A DNA stretch of 64,000 nt from Aricia agestis. Lineage: Eukaryota > Arthropoda > Insecta > Lepidoptera > Lycaenidae. The stretch covers positions 7,336,001-7,400,000 of the forward strand of contig NC_056416.1 of assembly GCF_905147365.1 (NCBI RefSeq), in the 5' to 3' direction. A model generated the notes under the pieces. The model had not been told where the DNA came from. It did no database searches and saw only the letters and a program-made list of their open reading frames with translations. The stretch's first letter is position 1. The number at the start of each line of letters is the position of its first letter. A program made the position numbers and the translations under genes. Positions 32,449 to 43,315 of the stretch are shown piece after piece.

Positions 32449-33717
32449 GCTAATTTGAACGAAATTAACTTTATATGTATCTTATTTTTGCTAGCTATAA
32501 ATATACTTTTATTTGTGTCTGTATACGCCTTTGTACTACAATTGCTACGTTAATTACATATTGTGTTACTAGATGGCACGGTGATCACTCCCTTCCTAGC
32601 TAAATTCTTCCTTTGTATCGCTTCTTTCGTAATTAAATTAAATTAAATTTTGCCAAATTTGTTTAGCCATTCTCGAGTTTTAGTGAGATTTACAGAATGG
32701 AAAGTTCATTTTTATTTATATTAGATTATTTATGACTATTTCATGACGCTACACGGTGCTACGAGGGAACGCTACGGAGATGCTTCGCCAGCGGTAGTGT
32801 CTTGTTCGAGTAAAATTAAATTATATTATAATTGAGTATTTCCACAAAAATGTTTTTTTGGTAAATGGAAACATCATAATATATAAGTTTTTTATCAAAC
32901 AAATTTTGTTTTTTTTTGTTTTTCGGAATAATTCAAAAGTTATTTCAAAATAAAAATAGTAAATACCGCTGGCTCATTTTCATTGGTCGATAGGGCCCGC
33001 ATGCGGGGTGCGAGAGATTTCTGAAACGCATGCCACAGGGCGCGCATTCGAGGAACCGTTTTCATTAGTCGATAGGGCCCACAGGGCTGGGGAGAACCTC
33101 TGTATTCGTCGCCAGTTACATACGTTCTTGCCATGGAACAACAATTGATCAGGCATTAGGCGTAAGCGGCTGAACGTAATTTCGACCACGTAAATTACGC
33201 CGGCGTAATTCAGCCTAGTGTATTTAGACCCTTAGGCATCATTGTATTCGGTTCATTTGGATAAAATTCAACCTTAAAAAAAGTATGTAACCATACTATA
33301 ACTATGGGGTGGAACATCTTGAGAAATCTTTCGAGCGGTGGGAGCCGCCGAATATTATACAACATAACATCTACTTTGACAAGATTGCCGCCACCTAGGT
33401 GTTTGAAATTTTGTATTTATATTATGTATATTTTGTTAAACCTCAAACTTACAGAAAAATTAGTGCCATACTGTTACAAATCGTTCTAATTACGAATGAA
33501 ATCTTAGGATTTTGAAAAAATATTGTTCACATTCACGACCTCCCACAGGTATGGCATTATCAGACTTCTATCTATGATCATACAGGGAACTATTAAAAAA
33601 AGTTTCAGGGTGGTACAAATTAAAAAAAAATCTCCTTTGCAGTAGTATGGCGGCCATTGGGAACTGTCGGAAACGTGGCAACTCGCGTCCCGCAAGCTGT
33701 ATATCGACCGATGAATT
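32449..33717. other. No gene; scattered short repeats
   Basis: 32754-32810 shares CGCTACACGGTGCTACGAGG-type wording with the MITE upstream. TCATTGGTCGATAGGGCCC-like sequence occurs at 32978-33000 and 33060-33080 and is related to the foldback at 33718. No coding signal. Confidence 0.4.
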
Positions 33718-33870
33718 TCATTGGTCGATATCACGGTCGGTATAAAGCATGCGGGCAATCCCCGCAGGCGGTGTAACGAACACGTATCGACTTATAACTT
33801 TCATTGGTCGTTATCTCGGCTGCGGGGACTGCCCGCATGCTGTATAACGAACGAGTTAACGACCAATGAA
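33718..33870. repeat. Foldback with ATTGGTCG-ended arms
   Basis: CATTGGTCGATATCACGG, then GCATGCGGGCAATCCCCGCA on the left pairs with TGCGGGGACTGCCCGCATGC, then GTTAACGACCAATG on the right. A second TTTCATTGGTCG lies in the spacer. Confidence 0.7.
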
Positions 33871-35700
33871 AATGAGCCAGAAGACACGCCGAAACTTCGG
33901 CACGAGCGCGTGTGACGTCATAATGTTAATGTTCACCACAGAACAATAAAAACAATAGAACTGACATACCACGAATTGTTTAACAAATGAATGTTTTGAT
34001 TGGACGCGTACTTCTAAATCCAAATAAGCCTTAAATTTATTAAAACTGAAAACCAAAACACACCTTCAGTACATAAAACAGAGTTTGTTTTACAATAAAG
34101 AAACATAGGAGCATCAGTTTAATTATTGTGGATTTACTAAAAAGTTTAGCTACGTACATGACATATTATAGTTAGCGCAAACAATTATTTTGACCTTAAA
34201 CATTAACGTAATTAGGGTAATATTGGCGTATACTATTGAAATGTATTTAACATTTTAACGTCACATCTCAATCATGGCGCGTTTATAAGTCACGTGACTT
34301 TTTTTAAATTTGATAAATTTTTAATTGCTTATAATTAATTGAAAAAACATTTTAAAGGTTTTTGTATTAAATATCAATATTATTAATAATAAGGTTTTAA
34401 ATACATAAAAAAATCATTTTTTTTAATACTCAATTGTATCGAATTATAAACCTAATTAAGGGGCATCCGCAATCAGAGGTATATTTAAAACAACTTTTGA
34501 ATAGTCATATGGCACTTTTTACATCTAGTTTAGAAAATGAATTCAAAGATACAGGCAGCACTGTCGGCTTAGCAGCTCAGCAACCTGCATCGCGCCAACA
34601 TGAATTATATTCATAGGCTGAATGGCCCGACTTCCTTTTGATCTATTTCACAAATATTTCTCCTTTGACGAATATAATTCTATTTATTTACAGAGGTGAT
34701 GCAAAAAATATACTTGTTATTAAAGGTCGTTCTTTTTTACTCGATATTACACGTATTTTTTTAAAAAAATGTCCATTTTTTTGAAATTTTGCTCATTACA
34801 AAAACATTTCGAGGAATAAGGTCAGTGATCGTTTTTCTGTATATAAACGAAAAAAATACCCATTAGTTACTTATATTTTTGAACAAATACGTTTAACCTT
34901 TGTTTGACCTTCAATGGCGTTAAATTAGCAATAAATTCGACCAACATTACGTTTCGAACTTTTGGTAAGCTTCTCGTATCAGCTTTCACATAATGAGAAC
35001 TTGCATTTGACGAACCAGCCATTATAAATAAGATTGAAAGAAAATTTAAAACATATGCAGAGGTCAATTGGCGGCCGATGATGACGTCAGAGCGAAACTT
35101 TAAAAATTTATTGAGAAAAAACTAGCCAATGAATTTCAAAATTATTTAATTTATATTCTTAAAATACCCTATTTTAACGAAAAAAAATATAAAAAGTACA
35201 TGTGATTTTTTTTGGACAATGCCCATTACTTTTAAAGTTGACTTTTATGAAATTTATAAAACAAAGATGTTTGGAATTTGTAATAAAAACTTTAAGAACA
35301 AACGTTGTAGTTGGTAAGTTTTGTGTGATTAATGTTCAGTGGGAGTCATCAATAACAGTTTTTTACTAATTACTCGACGCTAGGAGCTTAAGAGTGGAGA
35401 TAATGACATGCCTTTCGTTTCGATACAATTTCGCTTTTTCTACTGCTATTCAGACTCGAGTACTCGTACTCGAATATCGAAATCTTTTGATGTATCGATG
35501 GTACAAATCGAGAATTTAAGCTTTTATTTCTTTGGGATTTGGATGGTTATTAAATCGAAATTACACTAGTGATTACATACTCAATCGTAAGTATTAAAGT
35601 CAATATTGTAAACATTACGATTTATTCACTAGTTCAGCTACCGTCGTTTAGCAGTAGACTGCAATAGGATGATGATGATGATGATGATTTATTAGACTGG
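33871..35700. other. Mostly non-repetitive AT-rich DNA
   Basis: Contains one candidate exon (34909-35022) and a 60-codon plus-strand frame (34434-34616, with PQSEVYLKQLLNSHMALFTS) that I cannot identify. A GATGAT microsatellite lies at 35668-35688. Confidence 0.35.
34909..35022 (-). pseudogene. Possible first exon of a YqaJ/SWIM-type nuclease-like protein (mobile or multi-copy gene)
   Basis: The minus-strand frame from Met at 35020-35022 reads MAGSSNASSHYVKADTRSLP, followed by a KVRNVMLVEFIANL segment. The codon AAG ends at 34909, followed by GTCAAA, a weak donor. The A-D-x-x-x-L-P-K-V-x-x-x-M-L-x-E-F pattern resembles the N-terminus of multi-copy animal proteins that carry a SWIM zinc finger and a YqaJ-like exonuclease domain. 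That comparison is from memory. Neither the zinc finger nor the nuclease domain is visible in the neighbouring minus-strand sequence. It is either a lone exon with distant partners or a relic. A chance frame cannot be excluded. Confidence 0.3.
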
Positions 35701-35708
35701 TATGACAT

Positions 35709-35927
35709 CTACGAATAATAAAATTAAGTAAAAGTAACTCCGTCAAAAAACATGCTCCACAATACTTGTCAAAAAAGTGTACCTCAGGTACAAATTTCAA
35801 TACATTTGCAACATTTAGGTGGCCTTGAGCGGTATAAAGGCTGACGTAACATGACAGTTCGAAAGGAACCAAATTTAAAACGGTAATAGTATGGGAGTTA
35901 CGTTTAATTCGTTTTTATTATTCGTAG
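35709..35927. mobile_element. hAT-type MITE 'CTACGAATAATAAAA', intact copy (219 bp)
   Basis: CTACGAATAATAAAATTAAG and its inverted partner TTTTTATTATTCGTAG. They are flanked by a perfect 8-bp duplication TATGACAT (35701-35708 and 35928-35935). The interior has CCGTCAAAAAACATGC and TGACAGTTCGAAAGGAACC, shared with 36750-37346. Confidence 0.9.
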
Positions 35928-35935
35928 TATGACAT

Positions 35936-36741
35936 GTATCTTTTTATTTCATAAACGCTTAGATTTTATGAGGCAGCTTCCTTATCACTTAATATGAATT
36001 TTATGAGTCAATAGAGTATGATTGAGGTATGTAAATATTATATTGTCATATCCGTTGAATTATGTATAACATGTGGGTGGGATATAAGCATAATATACCA
36101 TTCAAATGTCATTTCGTATTATGATAATCTCGTGCTGCTTTGCTTGCCAATTCGTGAGTACGTTATTTAAATACTTCCATTAATATTTAGGTTCTAGTCC
36201 AATTATTATAGTAAGTTCAGCTCGGATTCGAGATACCCAGCTGTAAGTCTGTAAATATACACATATTTACAGGCTAACAGCTGGGTATCTCGAATTCCGA
36301 GGTTCATACCTAATTTGAGCCAAAGTTGACTGGACCATTCTAGGTGCAGTAGGTTCACTTATTTTCTTATGTTTAAAGATGTGGTTACATTTTAATACAT
36401 AGTTTTAACATTACCCAATATAATTATCAAAATTCAAAAGTACGCCAATCACTTCATGTCAACGATCTCACATGTCACGGTTCAGATACAATTTGAATTT
36501 CAAGTAGAATATTGCATGTAGAAGAATAACAAAATTTAAAATCCTGTCTGAGGAGCGAGCATAAATCTTATTTACGGAGCGAGTTTACAATTCAGTTTCA
36601 GCTATTACCTTTGCCGGTCGAGTTTTGTTTCCGTAAGTTTATGTACACTAATTAGGTCAGGCTTTCTGCTGAACTACGGGAACCGTACTATACTTTATTT
36701 GTCATCAACTGCTATTCAACGCTTGTGGAAGTAAACATAAA
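35936..36741. other. No gene; hairpin at 36221-36301
   Basis: CTCGGATTCGAGATACCCAG is inverted at 36282-36301, followed inward by CTGT and TGTAAATA / TATTTACA. The rest is AT-rich and unannotated. Confidence 0.5.
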
Positions 36742-36749
36742 GTAAAAAC

Positions 36750-37346
36750 CTACGAATAATAAAAACTAAGGAAAAGTAACTCCGTCAAAAACGTGTTCTA
36801 CAATACTTGTCAAAAATGTGTACCTAGGTATACATTTACAACATATTGCAATTTATTTTATTTATTTATTTATTTAAATCAGGCATCTTGGCCCATATTA
36901 TATATACTTACCTTATAGACTAAAAAACATAATTAACATATGAACTAAAGCTAACACTAAGCACTAAACACTAAACACGTATTGTCTGCGACGTGGGGCG
37001 CGACGTGTTCGGAAGTCGTCCTCGAAACCTCCTGTAGACGACTCCAATCGGCCAGAACTCCTCTTTCTCTTTGCAATATTTAGGTGGCCTTCAGTGCGGC
37101 AGCGGTATCAGGCTGACATTACATGACAGTTCGAAAGGAAACAAAACGGTAATATGGACCTGGATCTCAGAAGGATAAGACATAACTTACTTTCTGATGG
37201 ATGAAACCATAGGTTCTTAGTAGTGCCTCGTGTACTTAGCATACCTGCGAATTTGTGTAGGTCTACGTGCGACACCTGGTCAGGTACCAGGTACCAGGTA
37301 ATAGTACCTATGTGAGTTACGTTTCCTTAGTTTTTATTATTCGTAG
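36750..37346. mobile_element. hAT-type MITE 'CTACGAATAATAAAA', second copy with a LINE insert
   Basis: CTACGAATAATAAAAACTAA and TTAGTTTTTATTATTCGTAG ends, flanked by GTAAAAAC and GTAAAAGC (7 of 8 identical). A LINE 3' end lies inside at 36853-37070. About 150 bp near the right end (37160-37310) has no counterpart in the intact copy. Confidence 0.85.
36853..37070 (-). mobile_element. LINE 3' fragment inserted in the hAT MITE
   Basis: A TTTATTTATT tail, then ATCAGGCATCTTGGCCCATA and a 3' UTR ending GAGGAGTTCTGGCCGATTGG on the minus strand. It is flanked by TTGCAAT on both sides (36846-36852 and 37071-37077). Confidence 0.85.
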
Positions 37347-37384
37347 GTAAAAGCTATAGGCCTGTAAATAGTAGTAAGTAGTAT

Positions 37385-37695
37385 ACATGGTGTAACAAAA
37401 CAAAGCGAGAATACATTAGGGTGTTAATGTGTTCTTTATATTATAGAGTTCACTTATTACTATGACACTAGCAGCGCTGAAAAGGTTTTTTTTTTTAATT
37501 TGTAGCAAGCGCCCCAGCACCTTGAATTTTTCTATGCAAAAGTTAAAATAGTTATTCTTTTACTGCTTCTCATTTCATAGTGAAATGTATACACTATACA
37601 GGGAACTCATATACACCAAATCAATTCAGTCATTTTTATCAGGTACACGTTTTAAACCAACCTCAAATATTATCACTTTGTTTTGTTACACCCTG
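37385..37695. mobile_element. mariner-type MITE 'CAGGGTGTAACAAAA', copy 2 (311 bp)
   Basis: CATGGTGTAACAAAACAAAG and TTTGTTTTGTTACACCCTG ends with TA on both sides. It shares AGTTCACTTATTACT and CAGCGCTGAAA wording with 53071-53329. Confidence 0.8.
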
Positions 37696-37696
37696 T

Positions 37697-38153
37697 ATAT
37701 TATATTTAGTTGTATTACTTACCATAATAATTATAAGTCTATCTTAGATTAACGAGCCACTCAAGGCACAGTTATCTAACGAGCAGCCGCAAGCAGGAGC
37801 GATAATTTTCCGGCTTTGCATAATAGGATCAACCGAGTAAGGATAGGATCAGCCTGCGAGAGGTTTACTTCGCGATAGTCTTAGACTAAACAAAAAGTAA
37901 GGATAGGGTGAAACTATACTTAGCTAGCTGGCTTTTGATGGAAGATCATCTCCTTTTACTCCACTGACATCCGGCTCTGAAGTTGATTGGTGCATTTGTA
38001 TCTTCCTTGAAGTACTCTTTGGACCTCCTACTTTTAGGACTCCAACTCAATCCAAAGCTTTTCTATGGCTATAACATAGGGTTAACTTAGTTTTAACTTT
38101 GTATACAGAATTTTCGCGTACGTGAATTAGTAATCGGCATATTATATTAATTA
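37697..38153. other. No gene seen
   Basis: Slightly less AT-rich. No frame of 60 codons or more and no recognised repeat. Confidence 0.4.
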
Positions 38154-38483
38154 CTAGATGTTCCGCGCGGCTTCGCTTGCGTAATTTAGGAATTTCACGA
38201 AAACCGTACATTTTTCCACAAAAAATAGCCTATGTCCCTTCACTATTCTTCATGTGTGCCAAATAACATGAACATTGCTCCAGTAGTTCTTAAAATAATA
38301 AGCAATTTCAAATAATTTCCCCCGTTTTTTTCCGAATTTTCCTCTATTTCTTCGCTCTTATTAGCTCCCCCTTTCTCGCTAAATGGGTTATCTAATACTG
38401 AAAGAAATTTTCAAATCGGACTAGTAGTTCCTGAGATTAGCGCGTTCAAACAAACAAACAAACTCTTCCGCTTTATAATATTA
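38154..38483 (-). mobile_element. Non-autonomous Helitron, GCGCGG-ended family
   Basis: The minus strand ends CGCAAGCGAAGCCGCGCGG, then AACATCTAG and T. The 5' side reads TAATATTATAAAGCGGAAGA but is cut just short of the TCTATAC start by a family L fragment. Confidence 0.8.
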
Positions 38484-38489
38484 ACCCTT

Positions 38490-38595
38490 CAGCTGTGGCG
38501 GTTGCAATTTTTTTGATGTTGCTAGTGTCCATGGGCGACGGTAGTTGCTTTCCATCAAGTGACCCGTTTGCTCGTTTGCCCCGTAATTAAAAAAA
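38490..38595 (+). mobile_element. Family L SINE-like repeat, 3' fragment
   Basis: GTGTCCATGGGCGACGGTAG, TTCCATCAAGTGACCCGTTT, then GCCCCGTAATTAAAAAAAG. Only the 3' hundred bases remain. Confidence 0.8.
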
Positions 38596-39967
38596 GAAGA
38601 CCTCTTCCTGGGCGATGGTCAGCTCATTGAACTTGTTTAAACTTTTTATTTATCGTAGCTGATTATATTTATTTCGTGTATATTATAGATTATGATATTA
38701 TAGGAACCTTTTTGAATAAAACAACATAACATGACATGCTGGATTTGCATTTGATACTTGGTAGCCAATAGTATCTTCATGGTGATATTTAGGTATTTTC
38801 ATACATTCCATCAGTTTTAATTTAGTTTAGTTAACGTTTAAACAAATGAAAAAACACAATAATGATTAAAATTTTTATTTGCTATTTCGAAGAGACACAA
38901 TACAAAAAAAATAGTTATAACAATTTTTATGCAAATTATATTGAATTAAAATTTTTTACAGGTACCGACGAACAATATTTACAGGTTATATTTACATTTC
39001 TTTGACTCACTCTTTGGACCCTAAAAGTAAAATATGTATAGGATTAACATTAAAAGTCTTTTCTAATTACCCTCTAACCTTCGAGTTTCGGCGTCTCGGC
39101 TCAAAAGACGCCGAAACTACTGCTTTACAATATTTACATTATAATAATTTAACATACATCTAGACGTACAGTTGTATATAATTTATACTATTATTACAAT
39201 ACATGCATCCTTACTATAAAAAAGAAATTTGATGTCTTCGCTCCTGATAACAGACGAGGGAATCTGTAAAAAGAGAACAATATTATACGCTTGTAACACA
39301 TTTTTCCAGGAAAAATCTTTTATATTTATTACAATATCATAATATTGGAAGCGTAACATTTTCCATGGTGAGTGGAATTACAAAATAATTATGTTGCCAA
39401 GCAGCAGCGGCCCACGACATCATTAGAATCGTTTTTATTAGAAACCAAATACCACCCAGTAGAGTGGGTGTAAGACCAGAGCCTATAAGCAGTAGGTTCT
39501 TGTCATAAAAACTAACAAAAATTATAAAACGTTACCTATAATAGAAACTATTAATAATATATTTTATTTTTTATTTTATTTTAAAGGAAAACTTACAGCT
39601 AGTACAAAGGTACGATTCAAAAGTAATCATACAAAGGCCAATTAAAAGTTTTCGCGACTAGGACTAGTATATATTTTTTTTATACCTCTAAATTCTTATT
39701 ACTCCGTAAGACAAAAAAGAAGCCTTAAAAACCAAATTGCCCATTATCGTATAAAAGTACAATCGTATAAAAGCACATCACAAACATTTCATAAAGAAAA
39801 CTATTTAAATAGCTACATGAATATTATATTTTTTCAGTCTGTAACCTCGAGACGGAGGCACGATATTAAACGGTAACTCGCTTTTTCTGCGCCCCTAAGG
39901 GCGATCATTTTTCAAAGGCTGGCAACATTCACCGGTAACAATTCACCATTAATCTAGATCTGCTTTA
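38596..39967. other. Largely unique DNA; possible 3' end of the receptor gene
   Basis: No interspersed repeat was recognised between about 38600 and 39960, which is unusual here. On the minus strand it offers a splice-acceptor-like tract before 39263, a short open frame to 39183, and AATAAA-type signals near 38875-38880. A small GTTTCGGCGTCTCGGC / GACGCCGAAAC hairpin lies at 39082-39117. Confidence 0.35.
39183..39263 (-). CDS. Weak candidate for the terminal coding exon of the myosuppressin receptor
   Basis: The minus strand reads TTCTCTTTTTACAG immediately before 39263. A frame in phase 0 follows, matching the phase-0 end of the TM7 exon. It encodes 26 residues beginning IPSSVIRSEDIKFLFYS and stops at TAA (39183-39185). 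The surrounding DNA is non-repetitive, and polyadenylation-type signals follow downstream. Against it: the peptide resembles no receptor tail I can recall, a short phase-0 frame after a pyrimidine tract is easily found by chance, and the distance to the TM7 exon is about 10 kb. It is listed because no better tail exon was seen between 39000 and 49600. Confidence 0.2.
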   Translation of the reverse strand: MPSSVIRSEDIKFLFYSKDACIVIIV

Positions 39968-40253
39968 GGGCTCCCACACATAATCACGATATGACGTCGC
40001 GTCGTGGAAATCTACGACACGACGTCGTAACGTGTAACGAAAAAGTTGTTGTGGTCTATTTTTAAGGCATTGTACTTCTTTATAAAGCAACTCCCGTTAT
40101 TCGTGGTTGAAAGAAATGGGTGGATCCAGTATCTTCTGAGTATCTGTATTTTCTTTCTTAATTTTCTTATTAACAGCGTTACGAGTTACGACGTCGTGTC
40201 GTAGATTTCCACGACGCGACGTCGTATCGTATCGTGTTTATCTGTAGGAGCCC
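39968..40253. mobile_element. Harbinger-type MITE 'GGGCTCC...GACGTCGCGTCGT' (286 bp)
   Basis: GGGCTCCCACACATAATCAC, then GACGTCGCGTCGTGGAAATC pairs with the right arm ending ACGATACGAT, then TGTAGGAGCCC. It is flanked by TTA on both sides (39965-39967 and 40254-40256). Confidence 0.85.
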
Positions 40254-40398
40254 TTATCCGAGGGCTGTATCTGGAAAATGATTGGACGATGACGAACCCC
40301 CCTCGATATTGTAATCTGTCACTCGACTTTATCACTTCGAGTGCACGATTAAGTGATTAAAAGTACAGTGGAATGGTGGGCGGATACGGGTGGAAATA

Positions 40399-40440
40399 TC
40401 TTATATCTTTAAACGAGCAATTCTTGTATATATATTATAA
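40399..40440 (+). mobile_element. Helitron H1, 5' tip
   Basis: TCTTATATCTTTAAACGAGC, then ATTCTTGTATATATATT. Similarity ends there, followed by TATAT-rich DNA. Confidence 0.7.
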
Positions 40441-40806
40441 TATATTAAAAATTAAATAATATATTTAATATATTATATATATTAAATTAATGCAAAATTA
40501 ATCGGATATCAAAATATTCTGGGGTTCCTCCATTAAAATAAAGTTACAAGTTAAAATCGTTTACTTTTACTGAAGATAAGATTAACATTATAATATTCAA
40601 AAATAATAATTAATGAAACGTCAATTACAGGCGAACAATTCGCTGGAAAATTTAAGCATTCCTTATTTTTCCCAAATAACATAAATTCTCCGATTATGTT
40701 GGGCGACCATTAAATTTTATTTTTACGGCTACGACTTTATTCCACTTATAAAAATATATGAAATTATCACGGAGTTTTAAGTGGCTCCAAGTGTGCGGAT
40801 TGTTAA
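40441..40806. other. No gene seen
   Basis: TA-rich from 40435 to 40495, then AT-rich. Nothing recognisable. Confidence 0.4.
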
Positions 40807-41234
40807 AAATCGGCCAAGTGCGAGTCGCACTCGCGCACGAAGGGTTCCGTAACATTATAGAGCAAAATAAGGCCAAAAATTGCGTTTTTTGTATGGGAGC
40901 CCCCCTTAATTTTTTATTATTATATTATTATTAAATATTAAAGTACACATACAACTAAGGACTTTGAGAAAAATTCAAGTACCTACCTATTGCCATTATT
41001 GATATAGAGCAAAAAAGGGAGCCCCCGTTAGATATTAATTTTATTTTGATTTTAGTGTTTGCTGTTATAGCAGCAACAGATATACATAACCTGTGAAAAT
41101 TTCAACTCTCTAGCTATTACCGTTCTTGAGTTACAGCCTGGAGACAGAGAGACGGACAGAAAGACAGACAGACAGACAACGAAGTCTTAGTAATAAGGTC
41201 GCGTTTTTACCCTTTGGGTACGGAACCCTAAAAA
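40807..41234 (+). repeat. 'CCAAGTGCGAG...TACGGAACCC' repeat, copy 5 (most complete)
   Basis: ATCGGCCAAGTGCGAGTCGC, GGTTCCGTAACATTATAGAG, the GGAGCCCCCCTTAATTTTTT block, then a GACAGACAGA tract and GGGTACGGAACCCTAAAAA. A good reference for the family in this window. Confidence 0.85.
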
Positions 41235-42342
41235 GTATTTTTTTAAGTTATGACCAACAATACTTTTAGATCTAGAACTAAGTTCTTCTTCTTCTTCTTC
41301 TTTAGTGGCAGTTTCGTGGATTGCCAATGTCAGAGTGTATCAGATAGACTTTGCTCTATTTAATTAAACCTTTAATTTAATTTAAAATGTGGGTGAAAAT
41401 GAAGTGCTGGTTTGTCTCACCATTCGTAGTAGATAAAATCGCTGTTTAATTAAAAAAGTTCGTCAAACAAGTCGACGGAGGCTAAGAGACTACATTCAAC
41501 TCTGAGACTAGATTTCGTAATTTATACTGAGTAGCTATGCTCGGCGCTTCAGTCACGTAAAAATTTAAATATAAATAGAAAAGGGTTCACTCACGGCATC
41601 CACGAGATCGAAAATTATTTACAAATACGTTTAGATTAAAAAAACTGTGCATTTTTGTTCGCATACTCCAAATTTCCGATATATTATTTAGCTGTCTATA
41701 GAAAAAGCAAATTTGAGAAACAGGCGTAAAAAAACTGATCAAACCAAGCAACAATTGATCCCAATAAAAATATTATAAGAACAATTAGTTTCAATAGATA
41801 GGGAATGAAGTATCCTACAAACTAATATTGACTCTTTTAGATGCGAAGTAAAAAGATATTTAACCTTTATTTTCATTCTGTTTTTTATGTTCTTTTCATG
41901 ACTGTTATATTTCTCTAGGCACTATTAAACGGGATTAAACAACCACTCGGAGTTTTTATGTTTTATTTGACTGATTTAATCAAAGCTCCTTTTATACTGG
42001 GGCTTAGTATCTCAAACGGGAGAGTTCTCGTTCTCTAATGTTTTGCTTCTTTCTGTTAAATATGTTTTTTAGCCCGGCCGCACATTGTCCGAATTCTAAT
42101 CAGAAACAGTTGAATTTCGCCCCCCGCACACTATCCGAAACTCAGAACAGGAAAATAAGGTGGTGGTGTTATGTAGCGCCGTTTATATGGAAACCTATGT
42201 CGCCACGTCAAACTTATAACACCCCTCTTTTTTGTCGGGGGTTAAAAATGAAGAAAGTTTGTCGTTTGGAAAATGTCGCTGACTCTTGGACCGTAATGTA
42301 TTTCCAAGAAAATACTATCAATATATTATTTTACTTAATAAC
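41235..42342. other. No gene seen
   Basis: A TTC trinucleotide tract lies at about 41285-41302. A segment at 42070-42250 (with GGCCGCACATTGTCCGAATT) resembles a common lepidopteran repeat but has no definable ends. Confidence 0.4.
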
Positions 42343-42690
42343 GCCTCCGTGGTCTAGCGGTTAGAGCGTTGCTCTTGACTCCGGAGATCGTGGGTTCGAA
42401 TCCCGCGTTGGAAACATGTTATTTCCAAGTTTGGTTAGGACAATGCAGGCTGATCACCTGATTGTCTGACAAGTAAGATGATCCATGCGTCAGATGGGCA
42501 TGTAAAAAGTCGGTCCTGCGCCTGATCTCTCGCCAGTCGTGTCGGTCTTCCGTCCCACTGGTTTATGAGAGTAAAGGAATAGAGAGTGCTCTCTTCTGCG
42601 CACACACTTGGGCACTATAAAATTACTCCTGCGTACCTGGTCTGGTATCATGAAACCGGCCGAAACCGGTGTGGGGAGTATTATTATTAC
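42343..42690 (+). mobile_element. tRNA-derived SINE, family A, copy 2
   Basis: CCTCCGTGGTCTAGCGGTTA gives an A box, GGGTTCGAATCCCGC gives an intact B box, followed by the same body as 6032-6415. The tRNA-like head could pass for a tRNA gene in an automated scan, but it continues into the SINE body without a terminator. Confidence 0.88.
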
Positions 42691-42707
42691 TTAATAGTCG
42701 GTCAGAA

Positions 42708-43315
42708 GTAATCAGTCTGACTGAAGTGCGTTGCAGCGTTTCGTAGTAATCAGTCTGACTGAAGTGCGTTGCAGCGTTTCGTAGTAATCAGTCTGACTGA
42801 AGTGCGTTGCAGCGTTTCGTAGTAATCAGTCTGACTGAAGTGCGTTGCAGCGTTTCGTAGTAATCAGTCTGACTGAAGTGCGTTGCAGCGTTTCGTAGTA
42901 ATCAGTCTGACTGAAGTGCGTTGCAGCGTTTCGTAGTAATCAGTCTGACTGAAGTGCGTTGCAGCGTTTCGTAGTAATCAGTCTGACTGAAGTGCGTTGC
43001 AGCGTTTCGTAGTAATCAGTCTGACTGAAGTGCGTTGCAGCGTTTCGTAGTAATCAGTCTGACTGAAGTGCGTTGCAGCGTTTCGTAGTAATCAGTCTGA
43101 CTGAAGTGCGTTGCAGCGTTTCGTAGTAATCAGTCTGACTGAAGTGCGTTGCAGCGTTTCGTAGTAATCAGTCTGACTGAAGTGCGTTGCAGCGTTTCGT
43201 AGTAATCAGTCTGACTGAAGTGCGTTGCAGCGTTTCGTAGTAATCAGTCTGACTGAAGTGCGTTGCAGCGTTTCGTAGTAATCAGTCTGACTGAAGTGCG
43301 TTGCAGCGTTTCGTA
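42708..43315. repeat. Perfect 16 x 38-bp tandem array
   Basis: Sixteen uninterrupted units of 38 bp starting GTAATCAGTCTGACTGAAGT and ending GCAGCGTTTCGTA. No difference between units was seen. The unit includes the 13-bp palindrome TCAGTCTGACTGA. It begins just after the SINE and its ATTATTATTACTT end. No spacers, so it is not CRISPR-like. The complete identity means very recent expansion or homogenisation, or an assembly effect. Confidence 0.97.

Noticed and set aside
42350..42421. Possible tRNA gene with good A and B boxes
   Set aside because: It runs straight into a SINE body shared with 6032-6415, so it is the head of a tRNA-derived SINE.
42708..43315. CRISPR-like array
   Set aside because: Units are directly contiguous with no spacers, in animal DNA. 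It is a minisatellite.
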